DNA from: Lactonifactor longoviformis DSM 17459
Lineage (GTDB): Bacteria > Bacillota > Clostridia > Lachnospirales > Lachnospiraceae
DNA: 64,000 nucleotides
Reading direction: 5' to 3'
Assembly (NCBI RefSeq): GCF_900129135.1
Contig: NZ_FQVI01000005.1
Location: forward strand, 121,984-185,983
Made by a program: the position numbers and the translations under genes. The first letter of the stretch is position 1, and each line of letters begins with the position of its first letter. Under the pieces are notes generated by a model. That model was not told the origin of the DNA. It worked only from the letters and a program-made list of their open reading frames with translations, and did not search any database. Shown here one piece after another: positions 41,585 through 50,697 of this stretch.

Positions 41585-44065
41585 TTATTCAACAGTCTCA
41601 ATAGAATCCACAATGCTCATTCTTGCAATAGAACGCAGAGGAATTGCCGTTGCAAGCAGGCAGGCCACAATAGAAATAATCGCAGCTTCCACAATCGCCA
41701 TAACCGGAACAGCGACAAGCTGTAAAGCATCGGTCTGTGCTGCTCCGACAAAGATACAGCAGACATAGCCAAACACTGCTCCAATCACTGACGCAATGAT
41801 ACCGTAATAAGCGCCCTCCCACAGAAATGTTTTATAAAGGCTTGCGGCACTCATTCCAATAGCCCGCTGCATCCCGATTTCACCGACACGAGTATGAATA
41901 TTGCTGTAAACGGTATTGATGATGTTCAGGATGCCAATGATACCGATAAAGATGATAAGCACCCAGCACAGCATTTTGATCTGTTCAAAGCTTTCTATCA
42001 TCTCATTGCTGCTTTGGAGATAGGAAAGCCAATGTGTTCCTGGATAATTGCTGCACCAGCTATCCAACCAGCTTTCAAAGGTATCTGTATCGGCGTTATC
42101 CTGTAATGTAGGATAGACTTCTGAATAACTGTCGTTTCCGAGCAGTGAACAGTATATTTCGTCATTCACGATGAGTTGAACACCATTCGTAAAGCCATCA
42201 TTATTGATTGTGATTGCTGTATCGATCAATCCTAATACAGGAAGTGTTCTGTCTCCCAGTTGAATGGTATCACCTACGGTAAGATCAGTCTGCTGAACAG
42301 TTGTATCTCCATAAGAAAAGGCAATGGGATTTTTTACAAGGCAGCCTGTTCCATCTTTCAAAGCCTGTTTATCCTGAGCAGACAAGTTAGGAGCATAGAT
42401 TTGTAATTGTGCTTCATCCACATTTACAAGCTGCAAGGTTTCATGGCTCTGTACGGAAAGATCAGTTTCAAAGGGCAGTATATCACCGGCACCTGGCATA
42501 AATACAGAAAGCCGTGTAGTGGAAACACTTTCTACTGCGTCATTTTCCGCTAATGTTTTTACGGCTTCTGATGGGATGCCAACGGTTTCATTTGTAACTG
42601 CATAGTCGCTGAAATACATGTCCTGAACGGAACTGCTGGCATCAAGCAGCCCTGTAAAGCTCTGCAAGGCAACAAATACGGTAATACTCATAACCAAAGA
42701 CAGAATGGTAACTGCTGTTCTTCCACGCCCTCGTTTTAGGTTGAGCCTTGCATAATAGGCTTCAAAATTACGGATGTTGCGGTTCCTTTTTATCCTGCGT
42801 TTGATTTTCACAGTCTGCCCCGACATAGCAACAGTAGGAGATACATGGGATGCGTACCGGGCAGCAGGAAAGGCAGCCAGCAGAGCAAACAGAAGTATGA
42901 CTGCGATACTGGCAAAGAGCATCGGTAGTTTTACCGTACTGGCGGTGTTGATTGCAGAGTTCAATTCGGAAGTGCTGTTTGCCATGAACAGATCGGGATT
43001 GAGAAGCCCCGTAGCCGCAATCAATACACCTTTTGCCGACAATATACCGAGCAGCAATCCGATAGGAATACCGGCTCCACAGAGAATCAAAAGCTGCAAA
43101 GAAACCAAACGATAGATTTGCCCTCGTTCTCCACCAATCGCACGAAGTGTTCCGTATTCTTTGATGCGTTTTGTGATAGAGATTTTCAGAATGTTGTAGA
43201 TTACCAGCCCAGCCGCCAGCAAGACCAGAACACCCACCAAAATACACGCCGCAGTCATAAATGAAAATCCCGTACCGGTATCGCTGTCTGCCGCTTCATC
43301 ATAGGAAATACCAATAGCGTCAAGCAAAACCCAGTTATATTGGATATACCGTTCATCCACGTTCAAATCTTCTGCGAGAGCATAAATGATGCTTTGAAAA
43401 TTTTGCTTGTCATAAGTCTTAAAATCTGTGGAATAAAGCAGATACTCTTCTGGCAACAGTTCTTCTGCGGTTCCCTCACCGACAATCCCCTCAACCGTAC
43501 CAGATGCGTAGCCGATATAGCTGCTTTCCAGAATGCCCGTCAATACAAAATCAGCAGAATATTCTAACTCTGACAGCGATCCATCCATAACGGAAACACT
43601 CAAATCCAGAGAAACGGTATCGCCAATTACAGCGTCCAATCCAAGATATTGAAGCGCATCCTCCGACAGGGCAATCTCAATCGCTTCCTCTGGTAATCGT
43701 CCCTCTTTTACGTTTCCGATTGCCGGGTACATAGATAATGCGTTATCGTGATATTCCCGAAGATATAAAGATAAACTACTGTTGCCTAATGGTGTGCTGC
43801 CGATAAAGATCGTATCGCCTACATCATATAGGCGATCATCTTCATGCAGCTTTTGCGCTTGTTCCTTGCCAAGCTGATGAAAGGTTGCATAACGGTTTCC
43901 GTTCAGACCCGCCGCCTGCTGAATACGCATGGATTGCAATATACCAATAGACTGACCGATCACTGTCGTCATAATCGTGGACATGATAACTGCAACCAAG
44001 ATCAGGATTGCCGTGATTTTCTGTGCTTTCAGTTCTTTCCATGCAAGAGCTAAATAAGATTTCAT
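41585..44065 (-). CDS. Transposon-borne FtsX-family ABC transporter permease
   Basis: 826 aa. N-terminal membrane segment (~17-40), extracellular domain to ~240, FtsX block (~255-410), second extracellular domain (~480-690), and final three-helix block starting IKMLCWVLIIFIGIIGILNI. ATG 44065 ([13 protein letters not shown]) has GGAGGTGA upstream and overlaps the ATPase stop; longer in-frame extension is not supported. Same general plan as the chromosomal permease at 5938. Likely antimicrobial-peptide resistance. Confidence 0.88.
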   Translation of the reverse strand: MKSYLALAWKELKAQKITAILILVAVIMSTIMTTVIGQSIGILQSMRIQQAAGLNGNRYATFHQLGKEQAQKLHEDDRLYDVGDTIFIGSTPLGNSSLSLYLREYHDNALSMYPAIGNVKEGRLPEEAIEIALSEDALQYLGLDAVIGDTVSLDLSVSVMDGSLSELEYSADFVLTGILESSYIGYASGTVEGIVGEGTAEELLPEEYLLYSTDFKTYDKQNFQSIIYALAEDLNVDERYIQYNWVLLDAIGISYDEAADSDTGTGFSFMTAACILVGVLVLLAAGLVIYNILKISITKRIKEYGTLRAIGGERGQIYRLVSLQLLILCGAGIPIGLLLGILSAKGVLIAATGLLNPDLFMANSTSELNSAINTASTVKLPMLFASIAVILLFALLAAFPAARYASHVSPTVAMSGQTVKIKRRIKRNRNIRNFEAYYARLNLKRGRGRTAVTILSLVMSITVFVALQSFTGLLDASSSVQDMYFSDYAVTNETVGIPSEAVKTLAENDAVESVSTTRLSVFMPGAGDILPFETDLSVQSHETLQLVNVDEAQLQIYAPNLSAQDKQALKDGTGCLVKNPIAFSYGDTTVQQTDLTVGDTIQLGDRTLPVLGLIDTAITINNDGFTNGVQLIVNDEIYCSLLGNDSYSEVYPTLQDNADTDTFESWLDSWCSNYPGTHWLSYLQSSNEMIESFEQIKMLCWVLIIFIGIIGILNIINTVYSNIHTRVGEIGMQRAIGMSAASLYKTFLWEGAYYGIIASVIGAVFGYVCCIFVGAAQTDALQLVAVPVMAIVEAAIISIVACLLATAIPLRSIARMSIVDSIETVE

Positions 44066-44736
44066 CTTGCTGTCACCTCCGAAAGAACACCGTCCACAAT
44101 TACAAATTGCCGGTCTGCCATTCTTGCAATGCGGCTGTCGTGAGTGATGATAACAAGCGTTTTCCCCATCTTTTTCCATATGCTTTGCAGCATTTCCATA
44201 ACCTCGCCGCCGCTCTTGCTGTCCAGATTTCCAGTCGGTTCGTCAGCAAAAATAATATCCGGCTTTGCGATCAGGGCGCGGGCAATCGCTACACGCTGTT
44301 GCTGACCGCCGGAAAGTTCATGGGGCAAATGGGTCAGCCGTTCACGAATACCTAACAAATCCGTAAGCTGATTTAGATATACTTCGTCCGGCTGCTTTTT
44401 GTCCAGAAGCAGGGGCATGATGATGTTTTCTTTTGCGGTCAGCACAGGGAGAAGATTGAATTGCTGAAAGATAAATCCGATGCGCCGACGGCGAAATGAG
44501 GACAGTTCTTTGTCATTAAAACGATAAATGTCTTTTCCATCGTATGTCAGACTGCCGGAAGTCGGCTTGTCCAGTCCAGACAGCAGGTGGAGCAAGGTAC
44601 TTTTGCCGCTGCCAGATGGTCCCATAATAGAAATAAAATCGCTGGATGCAATTTCAAGGTTGACTTTATCCAACGCAACGACACGGCTCTCGCCGCTGCC
44701 GTAGATTTTCGATAGTTCCTTTGCTTCAATGTTCAT
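44062..44736 (-). CDS. Transposon-borne BceA/MacB-like ABC ATPase
   Basis: 224 aa. Canonical Walker [10 protein letters not shown], signature [15 protein letters not shown], Walker [13 protein letters not shown], switch His in VITHDS. ATG 44736 has AAGGAGAG 8 nt upstream. Preceded by a copy of the 20-bp response-regulator box (44782-44801), which implies control by the adjacent two-component system. Confidence 0.93.
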   Translation of the reverse strand: MNIEAKELSKIYGSGESRVVALDKVNLEIASSDFISIMGPSGSGKSTLLHLLSGLDKPTSGSLTYDGKDIYRFNDKELSSFRRRRIGFIFQQFNLLPVLTAKENIIMPLLLDKKQPDEVYLNQLTDLLGIRERLTHLPHELSGGQQQRVAIARALIAKPDIIFADEPTGNLDSKSGGEVMEMLQSIWKKMGKTLVIITHDSRIARMADRQFVIVDGVLSEVTAR

Positions 44737-44781
44737 AAAAAACACTCTCCTTGTTTATAATATAAGGAGAGTGTAAAACAG

Positions 44782-44801
44782 AAATCTCAAAAAACGCTCA
44801 A
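44782..44801 (-). promoter_or_regulatory. Predicted response-regulator box upstream of the ABC operon
   Basis: Minus strand TTGAGCGTTTTTTGAGATTT: two TTGAG half-sites 11 bp apart, the spacing bound by OmpR-type dimers. An identical 20-mer precedes the regulator gene at 46611. It overlaps the kinase stop codon. Confidence 0.75.
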
Positions 44802-45907
44802 GGTTTCTGATTTATTTGGAAAGAAGCAGTAGCCGTTGCGCCATAACTTTTGCTGTTTTCCAGTGTAAGTGTTCCTCCATGCTTCAGACATAGTATCTGG
44901 CTGCTGTATAGCCCCATACCAAAGTGTGCGGAGTCTTCTTTCATTTTTCCAAACGGTTTCGGGCCGCTTTGTATTAACTCCACAGGATAGCCTGGCCCAT
45001 CGTCTGTAACTGATAGATGCAAGAAGTTTCCTTTCCGTTCCAAATGAATTTCAATTTTACTCTTTGCAAACCGAGCCGCATTTCCAATTAGATTTTCAGC
45101 AACGGTTAAAACCAATCCATGATCTAATTGTATTGTCCCCTTATCAGGTGCGGAAACAGACGGTTCTAATGCTCCTGCAAGAATTTTTGCTGTTTCCTCT
45201 AATTCAGAATGTAGCAGTGAATAGGAATACTCGTTTATCCGCACCGGCATTTGTTCTAATCGTTGGATGCTACTCATAGCTTCTGCATACTGTTCAATCC
45301 GTAATGTATAGCTTTCCAATCTGTCAATGGCTTGTTCATCTGCTGTTCCCTGCCGCAGTAATTTTATAGTTCCCTTTAAGACCGTGATCGGATTGCGCAA
45401 GTCATGGGAAAAGGCGGCATTTAGCCTTTTCCGTTCTTCTGCCTGCCGCCACAGTTCCTGATTTGATTTCAGAAGTTCTTCGCGCATAGTATCAAAGGCG
45501 GTGCAGAGCTGCCCCAATTCATCATCAGAATGGACAGGCATAGAAAAGTCAAGGTCATGGTTCCGAATCCGTGAAATCCCATTCCGTAGCGTGGAGATCG
45601 GCTGTTTCAATTTGATATGATAATATAATATGCCGGATAGAGCCAGCCCGCCCATAGGGAGAACAATGCAGGACACAATTTGAATGATTCCAAGCATGGA
45701 CAATATATTTTGCTGGGTCTCTGTGGGGGTTTCCATTTTAACGATTGAACCGTCTGCTAAAATTTCTATTCCACCGGAGGGAAAGTTGCTGCTGATTGAA
45801 TTGCATATCATAAAGACTAAGCCTAACATCAGGAGAGCCACCAAAACACAGGAAGCAGATAGGACGAGAAAAGTTTTCTTTAATTCCATATTTTTCAGAC
45901 GTTCCAC
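44798..45907 (-). CDS. Transposon-borne sensor histidine kinase
   Basis: 369 aa. Two membrane segments (~10-33 and ~70-95) flank an extracytoplasmic loop of ~40 residues, followed by HAMP, H-box NAAFSHDLRNPITVLKG, N-box VAENLIGNAARFA and G-boxes VTDDGPGYP and FGMGLYSSQIL. GTG 45907 is preferred; TTG 45925 and ATG 45889 are alternatives. Overlaps the regulator gene. The larger loop differs from the short-loop kinase at 4152, so it may sense its ligand directly. Confidence 0.88.
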   Translation of the reverse strand: MERLKNMELKKTFLVLSASCVLVALLMLGLVFMICNSISSNFPSGGIEILADGSIVKMETPTETQQNILSMLGIIQIVSCIVLPMGGLALSGILYYHIKLKQPISTLRNGISRIRNHDLDFSMPVHSDDELGQLCTAFDTMREELLKSNQELWRQAEERKRLNAAFSHDLRNPITVLKGTIKLLRQGTADEQAIDRLESYTLRIEQYAEAMSSIQRLEQMPVRINEYSYSLLHSELEETAKILAGALEPSVSAPDKGTIQLDHGLVLTVAENLIGNAARFAKSKIEIHLERKGNFLHLSVTDDGPGYPVELIQSGPKPFGKMKEDSAHFGMGLYSSQILCLKHGGTLTLENSKSYGATATASFQINQKP

Positions 45908-46566
45908 CGATAACCACACCCCCAAACTGTATCAATATAACTGTGAAGCGTACAAGCAGCCAGCTTCGCCCGGATTTTCCTGATATGTTCCATGACAGTA
46001 TCACTGTTACCCTCGCCGTCAAGTCCCCACACTGTTTCATAAATACGCTCCCGGTCAAATACCTGTCCGGCATTCAGCGAAAGCAGCTCCACAATATCAA
46101 ATTCCCTTTTTGATAAAGCAACAGGTTCACCCGCCACTGTGACGGTTCGGGCTGAATAATCAATCGTCAGTTCACCAAAGAAGCGAATTGTCGCTTTATT
46201 CCTGTGTCGCTGCTCCCTCCTCAGATGTGCGGCAACTCTCGCCCCTAATTCGTCCAAATCAAAAGGCTTAATGATATAATCGTCGGCACCTGCCTGAAAG
46301 CCGATGATTTTATCGGCAGATTCGACCCTTGCCGTCAAAAAAAGAATGGGGCAAGTAATAAGCTCCCGAATTTTCTGACAAAGGGTCAATCCGTCTATGT
46401 CCGGCATATTGATGTCGAGCAGGATTAAATCGGGCTGTCTTGCTAATTTTTGAAGTGCTTCATTTCCGCAATAAGCGGTCAACACCTCATATTGAGAAGA
46501 AAAATAACTCGCCATCATATCTACAATTCCCGGTTCATCATCAACAATAAGAAGCCTTTGTTTCAT
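45895..46566 (-). CDS. Transposon-borne OmpR/PhoB-family response regulator
   Basis: 223 aa. Receiver with IVDDEPGI, phosphoacceptor in LILLDINMPD and Lys in IIKPFD; winged-helix domain from IRFFGELTIDY to YIDTVWGCGYRW. Likely binds the TTGAG boxes at 46611 (own promoter) and 44782 (ABC operon). First gene of the resistance module. Confidence 0.92.
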   Translation of the reverse strand: MKQRLLIVDDEPGIVDMMASYFSSQYEVLTAYCGNEALQKLARQPDLILLDINMPDIDGLTLCQKIRELITCPILFLTARVESADKIIGFQAGADDYIIKPFDLDELGARVAAHLRREQRHRNKATIRFFGELTIDYSARTVTVAGEPVALSKREFDIVELLSLNAGQVFDRERIYETVWGLDGEGNSDTVMEHIRKIRAKLAACTLHSYIDTVWGCGYRWNV

Positions 46567-46610
46567 GCTATCATCTCCATTTGCAATTCATAATATTTAT
46601 CGTAACAGCC

Positions 46611-46630
46611 AAATCTCAAAAAACGCTCAA
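46611..46630 (-). promoter_or_regulatory. Predicted response-regulator box upstream of the regulator gene
   Basis: Exact 20-bp copy of the box at 44782. On the minus strand its TTGAGA end could act as a -35, with TATTAT as -10 after an 18-bp spacer. Confidence 0.75.
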
Positions 46631-46656
46631 ACTTTTGCCGTCAGGAAAGTATAAAA

Positions 46657-47697
46657 TCAATAGACTGATAAATTTATTATAATATTACTCTGCTGATACA
46701 GCCAGTCCGTAAATTCTTTCGGGCTGGCTGTCTTTTCTTTTACAGCCTTTTTTCTCTTCAATGCTTCTTTCTTGAACGCTTCAAAAGCAGTCAGCATTTC
46801 TTCCAGCTGGTCAGCCGGGAATCCCGCTGTCCTCTTCGCTTTGTTGATCTTATTGCGCCAGTTCTGGCATTCATTTTTATAAAGCAGGTCATAGTTATTT
46901 TCTCTTGCCCTCTCGTCAAATTCCCGCTTGTTTTGAAGCGCCTGTGCTTTTCGGCAATTGTCGCTGCACAGCTCATACCGCTGGCTCTTTGCCAGAAAAT
47001 ATTTTCCACAAACCTTGCACCGCCGGAAGCAAAGCCCCCAGTTATTCAGCCTGTTCAGATAATAGGTAATCAACGGGTAGAGGGACGCATAGGCAGACAC
47101 ACATTCTTCTGTGCGCCGGTTGTCCGGGAACCAGAGGTCAAGCCGGGTATCTTCTGACGGTGCGCCTTTGAAATAAAGGCTGCCAGCTTGAAAATGTTTC
47201 GGTTTTCCTGTCTCCCTGTCAAAGCTCATGGTTTCGTTATGGAATACACCGGTCAGGCTGCTCATTTTATCCATGAAGCGGTCACAGGCAGCGTTACGGT
47301 CACGGGGTTCTCTGGCAAGCAGATAGCTGTTCCAAATACGGAACGCCACATACATTTTCAGAGGGTCGTTGCTAAGATATTTTCCCCAGAGAAATTCGCT
47401 TGCCGCCTGCTCCAGCTCCGGCTGTTTCCATCTGTTGGAGTGTAGGGCTTGCCGCAGCGGAGAAAGCCCGTATAAGTTCCAATCTCTGTCCGTGTCGCAC
47501 TCAAAGTTTATCAAAAAAGTCCCCAGCGGGCGTGTCATATCACAAAGCACCTCTGCGTTTTGGCTCCCGTTCAGACGGAAGCGGATCTGCTGTTCTTCCC
47601 CAATCAAAATCCTCTCTTTCATTTTCTTCCTGTCCAGCGTCAGGACAAACAAAATCCTCTCAAAACATGGCTCATGCCGTATAAACTGATTCTCCAT
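46657..47697 (-). CDS. DUF6076-like zinc-ribbon protein of unknown function
   Basis: 346 aa from ATG 47697 (MENQFIRHEPCFERI), which follows AGGGGAT. The frame is open a further ~85 codons upstream without a ribosome site. A C-terminal cysteine cluster CRRCKVCGKYFLA, then CSDNCRKAQ, suggests a zinc knuckle, followed by a basic helical tail. Similar proteins accompany Lachnospiraceae mobilizable elements. Divergent from the excisionase-like gene. Function unknown. Confidence 0.6.
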   Translation of the reverse strand: MENQFIRHEPCFERILFVLTLDRKKMKERILIGEEQQIRFRLNGSQNAEVLCDMTRPLGTFLINFECDTDRDWNLYGLSPLRQALHSNRWKQPELEQAASEFLWGKYLSNDPLKMYVAFRIWNSYLLAREPRDRNAACDRFMDKMSSLTGVFHNETMSFDRETGKPKHFQAGSLYFKGAPSEDTRLDLWFPDNRRTEECVSAYASLYPLITYYLNRLNNWGLCFRRCKVCGKYFLAKSQRYELCSDNCRKAQALQNKREFDERARENNYDLLYKNECQNWRNKINKAKRTAGFPADQLEEMLTAFEAFKKEALKRKKAVKEKTASPKEFTDWLYQQSNIIINLSVY

Positions 47698-47999
47698 CCC
47701 TATCCCCTGTCTTTGATTATGGTAATTATATAATTCAGTTATATCCGTTACACTCATGGTATCGAAGAAGCATTGTTTTGTCAAGGATAGTCCGCTATGA
47801 TGATTGCAGTTGGTAATTTCGTGCCACACAGTACCTTGACAAGTGAATGACCGTCCAAAAGGGATATGACCGGCAGGAGAAGTGACGCATCCGGCGCACC
47901 AATGCAGGGAAACACCGCAGGAATGGGGCAGGAAAACGGCTTTTGGGGAGAACGGCAACAGGAAGCATTTTAACCTATTTGATTTATGGGAGGAACAGA

Positions 48000-48224
48000 A
48001 TGAACGATAAAAAGAGATTGAACAGCTACGAGGATTTACCGCTGGTTCTGGATGTGGCGGACATCCAGCGGATTATGGGAATTTCAAGAGCGAGCGCCTA
48101 TGAGCTGGTACACACCCCCGGCTTTCCGGCGTTCCGCAGGGGCAGGCTTATCAAGGTCAGCAAGATTGCTTTCTTTGAATGGATGGCAAAAGGCTCCGAA
48201 ACCGTACCGGGAAGTGACAAATAA
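48000..48224 (+). CDS. Excisionase-like HTH protein
   Basis: 74 aa with a winged HTH of the Xis/MerR type: LDVADIQRIMGISRASAYEL, then FPAFRRGRLIKVSKIAFFEWM. ATG 48000 follows GGGAGGAAC. Likely controls recombination direction or element transcription. Confidence 0.8.
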   Translation: MNDKKRLNSYEDLPLVLDVADIQRIMGISRASAYELVHTPGFPAFRRGRLIKVSKIAFFEWMAKGSETVPGSDK

Positions 48225-48369
48225 GCGTGAGGTATCATTCCCTGACTGCAATACTGCCGCACTTTCCAAAGGGGCATACAGAGGGAAAAACCTTAAAAAT
48301 GATACCGAGACGCTACACCAAAACAGCCTATCTGCGTACATCAGATAGAAACGGAGAAAGGAGCCGGTT

Positions 48370-48573
48370 ATGGCAAGAATGAGCAACAAGCGACGGCTGG
48401 AATGGTCTTTCTTCTTAAATGACCGCAGCCGTATCACTTACAACGAACTGTGCCGGAAATGCCAGCACGAATGTAAACAGAGCTTCCGGGCGGTTGTGGT
48501 TGACTGCCCGAAGTATCTTTCCAAGCGTTCCAAGAAAAAGGACAAGACTGCCGGAAACGGCAAAATCCCTTAG
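48370..48573 (+). CDS. Small basic conserved transposon protein
   Basis: 67 aa with a basic C-terminus and CRKCQHECKQSF, possibly a metal site. AAAGGAG precedes ATG 48370. Lies between the excisionase-like gene and oriT, a place where similar short genes recur in this element family. No function assigned. Confidence 0.6.
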   Translation: MARMSNKRRLEWSFFLNDRSRITYNELCRKCQHECKQSFRAVVVDCPKYLSKRSKKKDKTAGNGKIP

Positions 48574-48579
48574 GAACTA

Positions 48580-48616
48580 AGGGCGCACTTCTATACATAG
48601 TCTAAAGACCATGTAT
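48580..48616 (-). other. Predicted MOBQ origin of transfer (oriT)
   Basis: Minus strand reads inverted repeat ATACATGGTCT TT AGACTATGTAT, then AG and AAGTGCGCCCT. The last block matches the nick region of RSF1010/R1162-type MOBQ plasmids (AAGTGCG/CCCT), including the adjacent upstream hairpin. The predicted nick is between 48583 and 48584 on the minus strand. The relaxase gene lies about 600 bp downstream. Confidence 0.8.
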
Positions 48617-48857
48617 CGTGCGTCCTGCGGAGCTTACCTCTGCCGCTGATAAAATCAGCAATCCGAGGTCTGCGTTCGCTTTGCTCCGACAAGGTGGCTA
48701 CACCCCCTTGCGCCGCTAAAGCGGCTATCCCCTGTGTACCCGCCGCAAAGAGAAATCCGCTCTGTGGTTTTCCCTTTTCATCGGGCTTTATAGAAGCACT
48801 GACACAGACTGTCTGCGGATGGTCTTTCTTTATCTTATAAGCAAAGGATGTGAGAAC
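48617..48857. other. Non-coding stretch between oriT and the mobilization genes
   Basis: About 240 bp without a supported gene. Contains a short inverted repeat (GCTGATAAAATCAGC, 48644-48658). May include relaxosome binding sites or the mob promoter; nothing else identified. Confidence 0.4.
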
Positions 48858-49175
48858 ATGGAAAAATCTTTGGAACAGTTAAAGCAGGAATATGAAAAAA
48901 CCACTGTCCTGCTGGAACGGGAAAAACGGAAAATGCAGCGTTTGAAAAACCGGCAGGCGTATCTGGAAAGCGGTTCCCGGAAACAGAGGACGCACCGGCT
49001 GATTACCCGTGGGGCAGCCGTTGAGAGCATTGTGCCACAGACAAAGGAGCTGACCGAAACGGAATTTTATTCCCTCATGGAAAGCATTTTGAATCTGCCG
49101 CAGGCGGAGCCTTTCATCCGGTCTGCCGCAGAAAACCACGCCCGTATTTCCGGGCAGGAGAAAGGCGGTGACTAA
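48858..49175 (+). CDS. DUF3847-family mobilization accessory protein
   Basis: 105 aa. N-terminal coiled-coil (EKSLEQLKQEYEKTTVLLER) with basic residues, then RTHRLITRGAAVE and a short helical C-terminus. ATG 48858 was chosen for the GGATGTGAG context and the family start. It ends 2 nt before the predicted relaxase start. Likely a MobC-like relaxosome component, by position. Confidence 0.75.
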   Translation: MEKSLEQLKQEYEKTTVLLEREKRKMQRLKNRQAYLESGSRKQRTHRLITRGAAVESIVPQTKELTETEFYSLMESILNLPQAEPFIRSAAENHARISGQEKGGD

Positions 49176-49177
49176 GG

Positions 49178-50650
49178 ATAGCACTTTATCATTTTTCAAT
49201 CGCACAGATAAAGCGCAGCGCCGGTCAGAGCGCCATTGCCAGCGCAGCCTACCGAGCCGGGGAGCGTCTTTACAGCAGCTACTATGGAGAAGTCAGCGAC
49301 TACACCAAAAAGGGCGGCGTGATCGCTTCGGAAATCATGCTGCCGCCCCATGCGCCGGAAATATATCTTGACCGGGCGACCCTCTGGAATGCTGTGGAGA
49401 ACTGCGAGAAACATCCAAAAGCACAGCTTGCCTATTCCTTTGATATTGCCATGCAGAATGAATTGACGCTGGAAGAAAACATGGAACTGGCGAGGAAGTT
49501 CGTGCAGGAGCAGTTTGTGGCAAAAGGCATGATTGCCGATCTTGCTTTTCACAGCCCGGAGAAAGAGGACGGCGGTATCCCTAACCCGCATTTCCATGTG
49601 ATGACAACAATGCGCCCTTTGAACCCGGATGGCACATGGGGACAAAAACAGCGGCGGGAATATCTTCTTGATGAAGATGGAAACCGAATCCGGGATAAAA
49701 ATGGCGATTATATGTTTAATGCTGTCCACACAACAGACTGGCACGAGCCGGAAACACTGGAACACTGGCGGGAGCAGTGGGCGGCTGCCGTTAATACAAA
49801 ATTTGAGGAAAAAGGACTGGATGTGCGTATCGACCACCGTTCCTATGTGCGGCAGGGGCTTGACCTGATACCTACTGTCCACGAGGGAGCTAATGTCCGG
49901 CAGATGGAAGCAAAGGGCATCCGCACCGAGAAAGGGGAACTGAACCGCTGGATTAAAGCCACCAACCGGCTCATGCAGGATGTGAGGAAGAAGATCAAAG
50001 CCCTGTTTGTCTGGATGGCAGAGGTAAAAGAAGAACTTTCCAAACCACAGACACCGAACCTTGCCGACCTGCTGATCGCTTATTACAACCAGCGCAACGC
50101 AGGGGCATGGAGCAATAAAGCCAGAACCGGAAACTTAAAGCAGTTTGCCGAAGCCGTCAATTATCTGACGGAAAACAAGCTGCTCACATTAGAGGATTTG
50201 CAGGAGCGTCTTTCCTCTGTCAGTGAAGAATTTGAAGCATTAAGCGGCTCCATGAAAAAGAAATCTGCCAGGATAAAGGAATTGCAGGAATTGATACGGG
50301 AGGGCGAGAATTACCAGCGGCTAAAACCTGTCCATACGGAATTGAACAATATCAAGTTTAAGAAACAGAGGGAGAAATTTGAAACATCCCACGATGCGGA
50401 GTTACGGCTGTTTTATGCCGCCCGCCGTATTCTGAAAGAAAAACTGGACGGAAAACCCATTGCCCTGAAAGCATGGAAACAGGAATACGCACAGTTAAAA
50501 ACAGAGTATGCCGAACTGTCTCCGCAGCACAAGCCACTCCGGGAGGAAGTCATACGGCTGCGGCAGGTGCAGAACGCCGTAGATACCGCACTGCGCCGGA
50601 GGGAGCAGCCACAGGAAGTACAGAGAAAGAAACATGAGATGGAGCTATGA
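49178..50650 (+). CDS. MobA/MobL-family (MOBQ) relaxase, apparently starting at ATA
   Basis: 490 aa if counted from ATA 49178. The frame reads IALYHFSIAQIKRSAGQSAI, then ASAAYRAGERL, the conserved relaxase motif I, before any ATG/GTG/TTG. The first standard start (GTG 49319) would delete that motif. Metal-binding His motif NPHFHVMTTMRP is present. The C-terminal half is a long coiled-coil. AGGCGGTGACTAAGG upstream is a usable ribosome site. Relatives begin MALYHF, so a single G-to-A change in the start codon is likely. Nicks oriT at 48583. Confidence 0.82.
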   Translation: MALYHFSIAQIKRSAGQSAIASAAYRAGERLYSSYYGEVSDYTKKGGVIASEIMLPPHAPEIYLDRATLWNAVENCEKHPKAQLAYSFDIAMQNELTLEENMELARKFVQEQFVAKGMIADLAFHSPEKEDGGIPNPHFHVMTTMRPLNPDGTWGQKQRREYLLDEDGNRIRDKNGDYMFNAVHTTDWHEPETLEHWREQWAAAVNTKFEEKGLDVRIDHRSYVRQGLDLIPTVHEGANVRQMEAKGIRTEKGELNRWIKATNRLMQDVRKKIKALFVWMAEVKEELSKPQTPNLADLLIAYYNQRNAGAWSNKARTGNLKQFAEAVNYLTENKLLTLEDLQERLSSVSEEFEALSGSMKKKSARIKELQELIREGENYQRLKPVHTELNNIKFKKQREKFETSHDAELRLFYAARRILKEKLDGKPIALKAWKQEYAQLKTEYAELSPQHKPLREEVIRLRQVQNAVDTALRRREQPQEVQRKKHEMEL

Positions 50651-50697
50651 TATAACCGGCAGCTTTACCGCTACCGGTATTTTTACGGAGGGAGCAT

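Noticed and set aside
48299..48382. 27-codon frame (MIPRRYTKTAYL...) ending in an overlap with the 67-aa gene
   Set aside because: The stop overlap suggests coupling, but there is no well-placed ribosome site and I recognise no family; evidence too thin to list as a gene.
49168..49371. Plus-strand frame starting MTKDSTLSFF at the relaxase start
   Set aside because: It begins with a GTG that overlaps the DUF3847 stop, but its translation has no relaxase motif. The frame encoding ALYHFSIAQIK is the conserved one.
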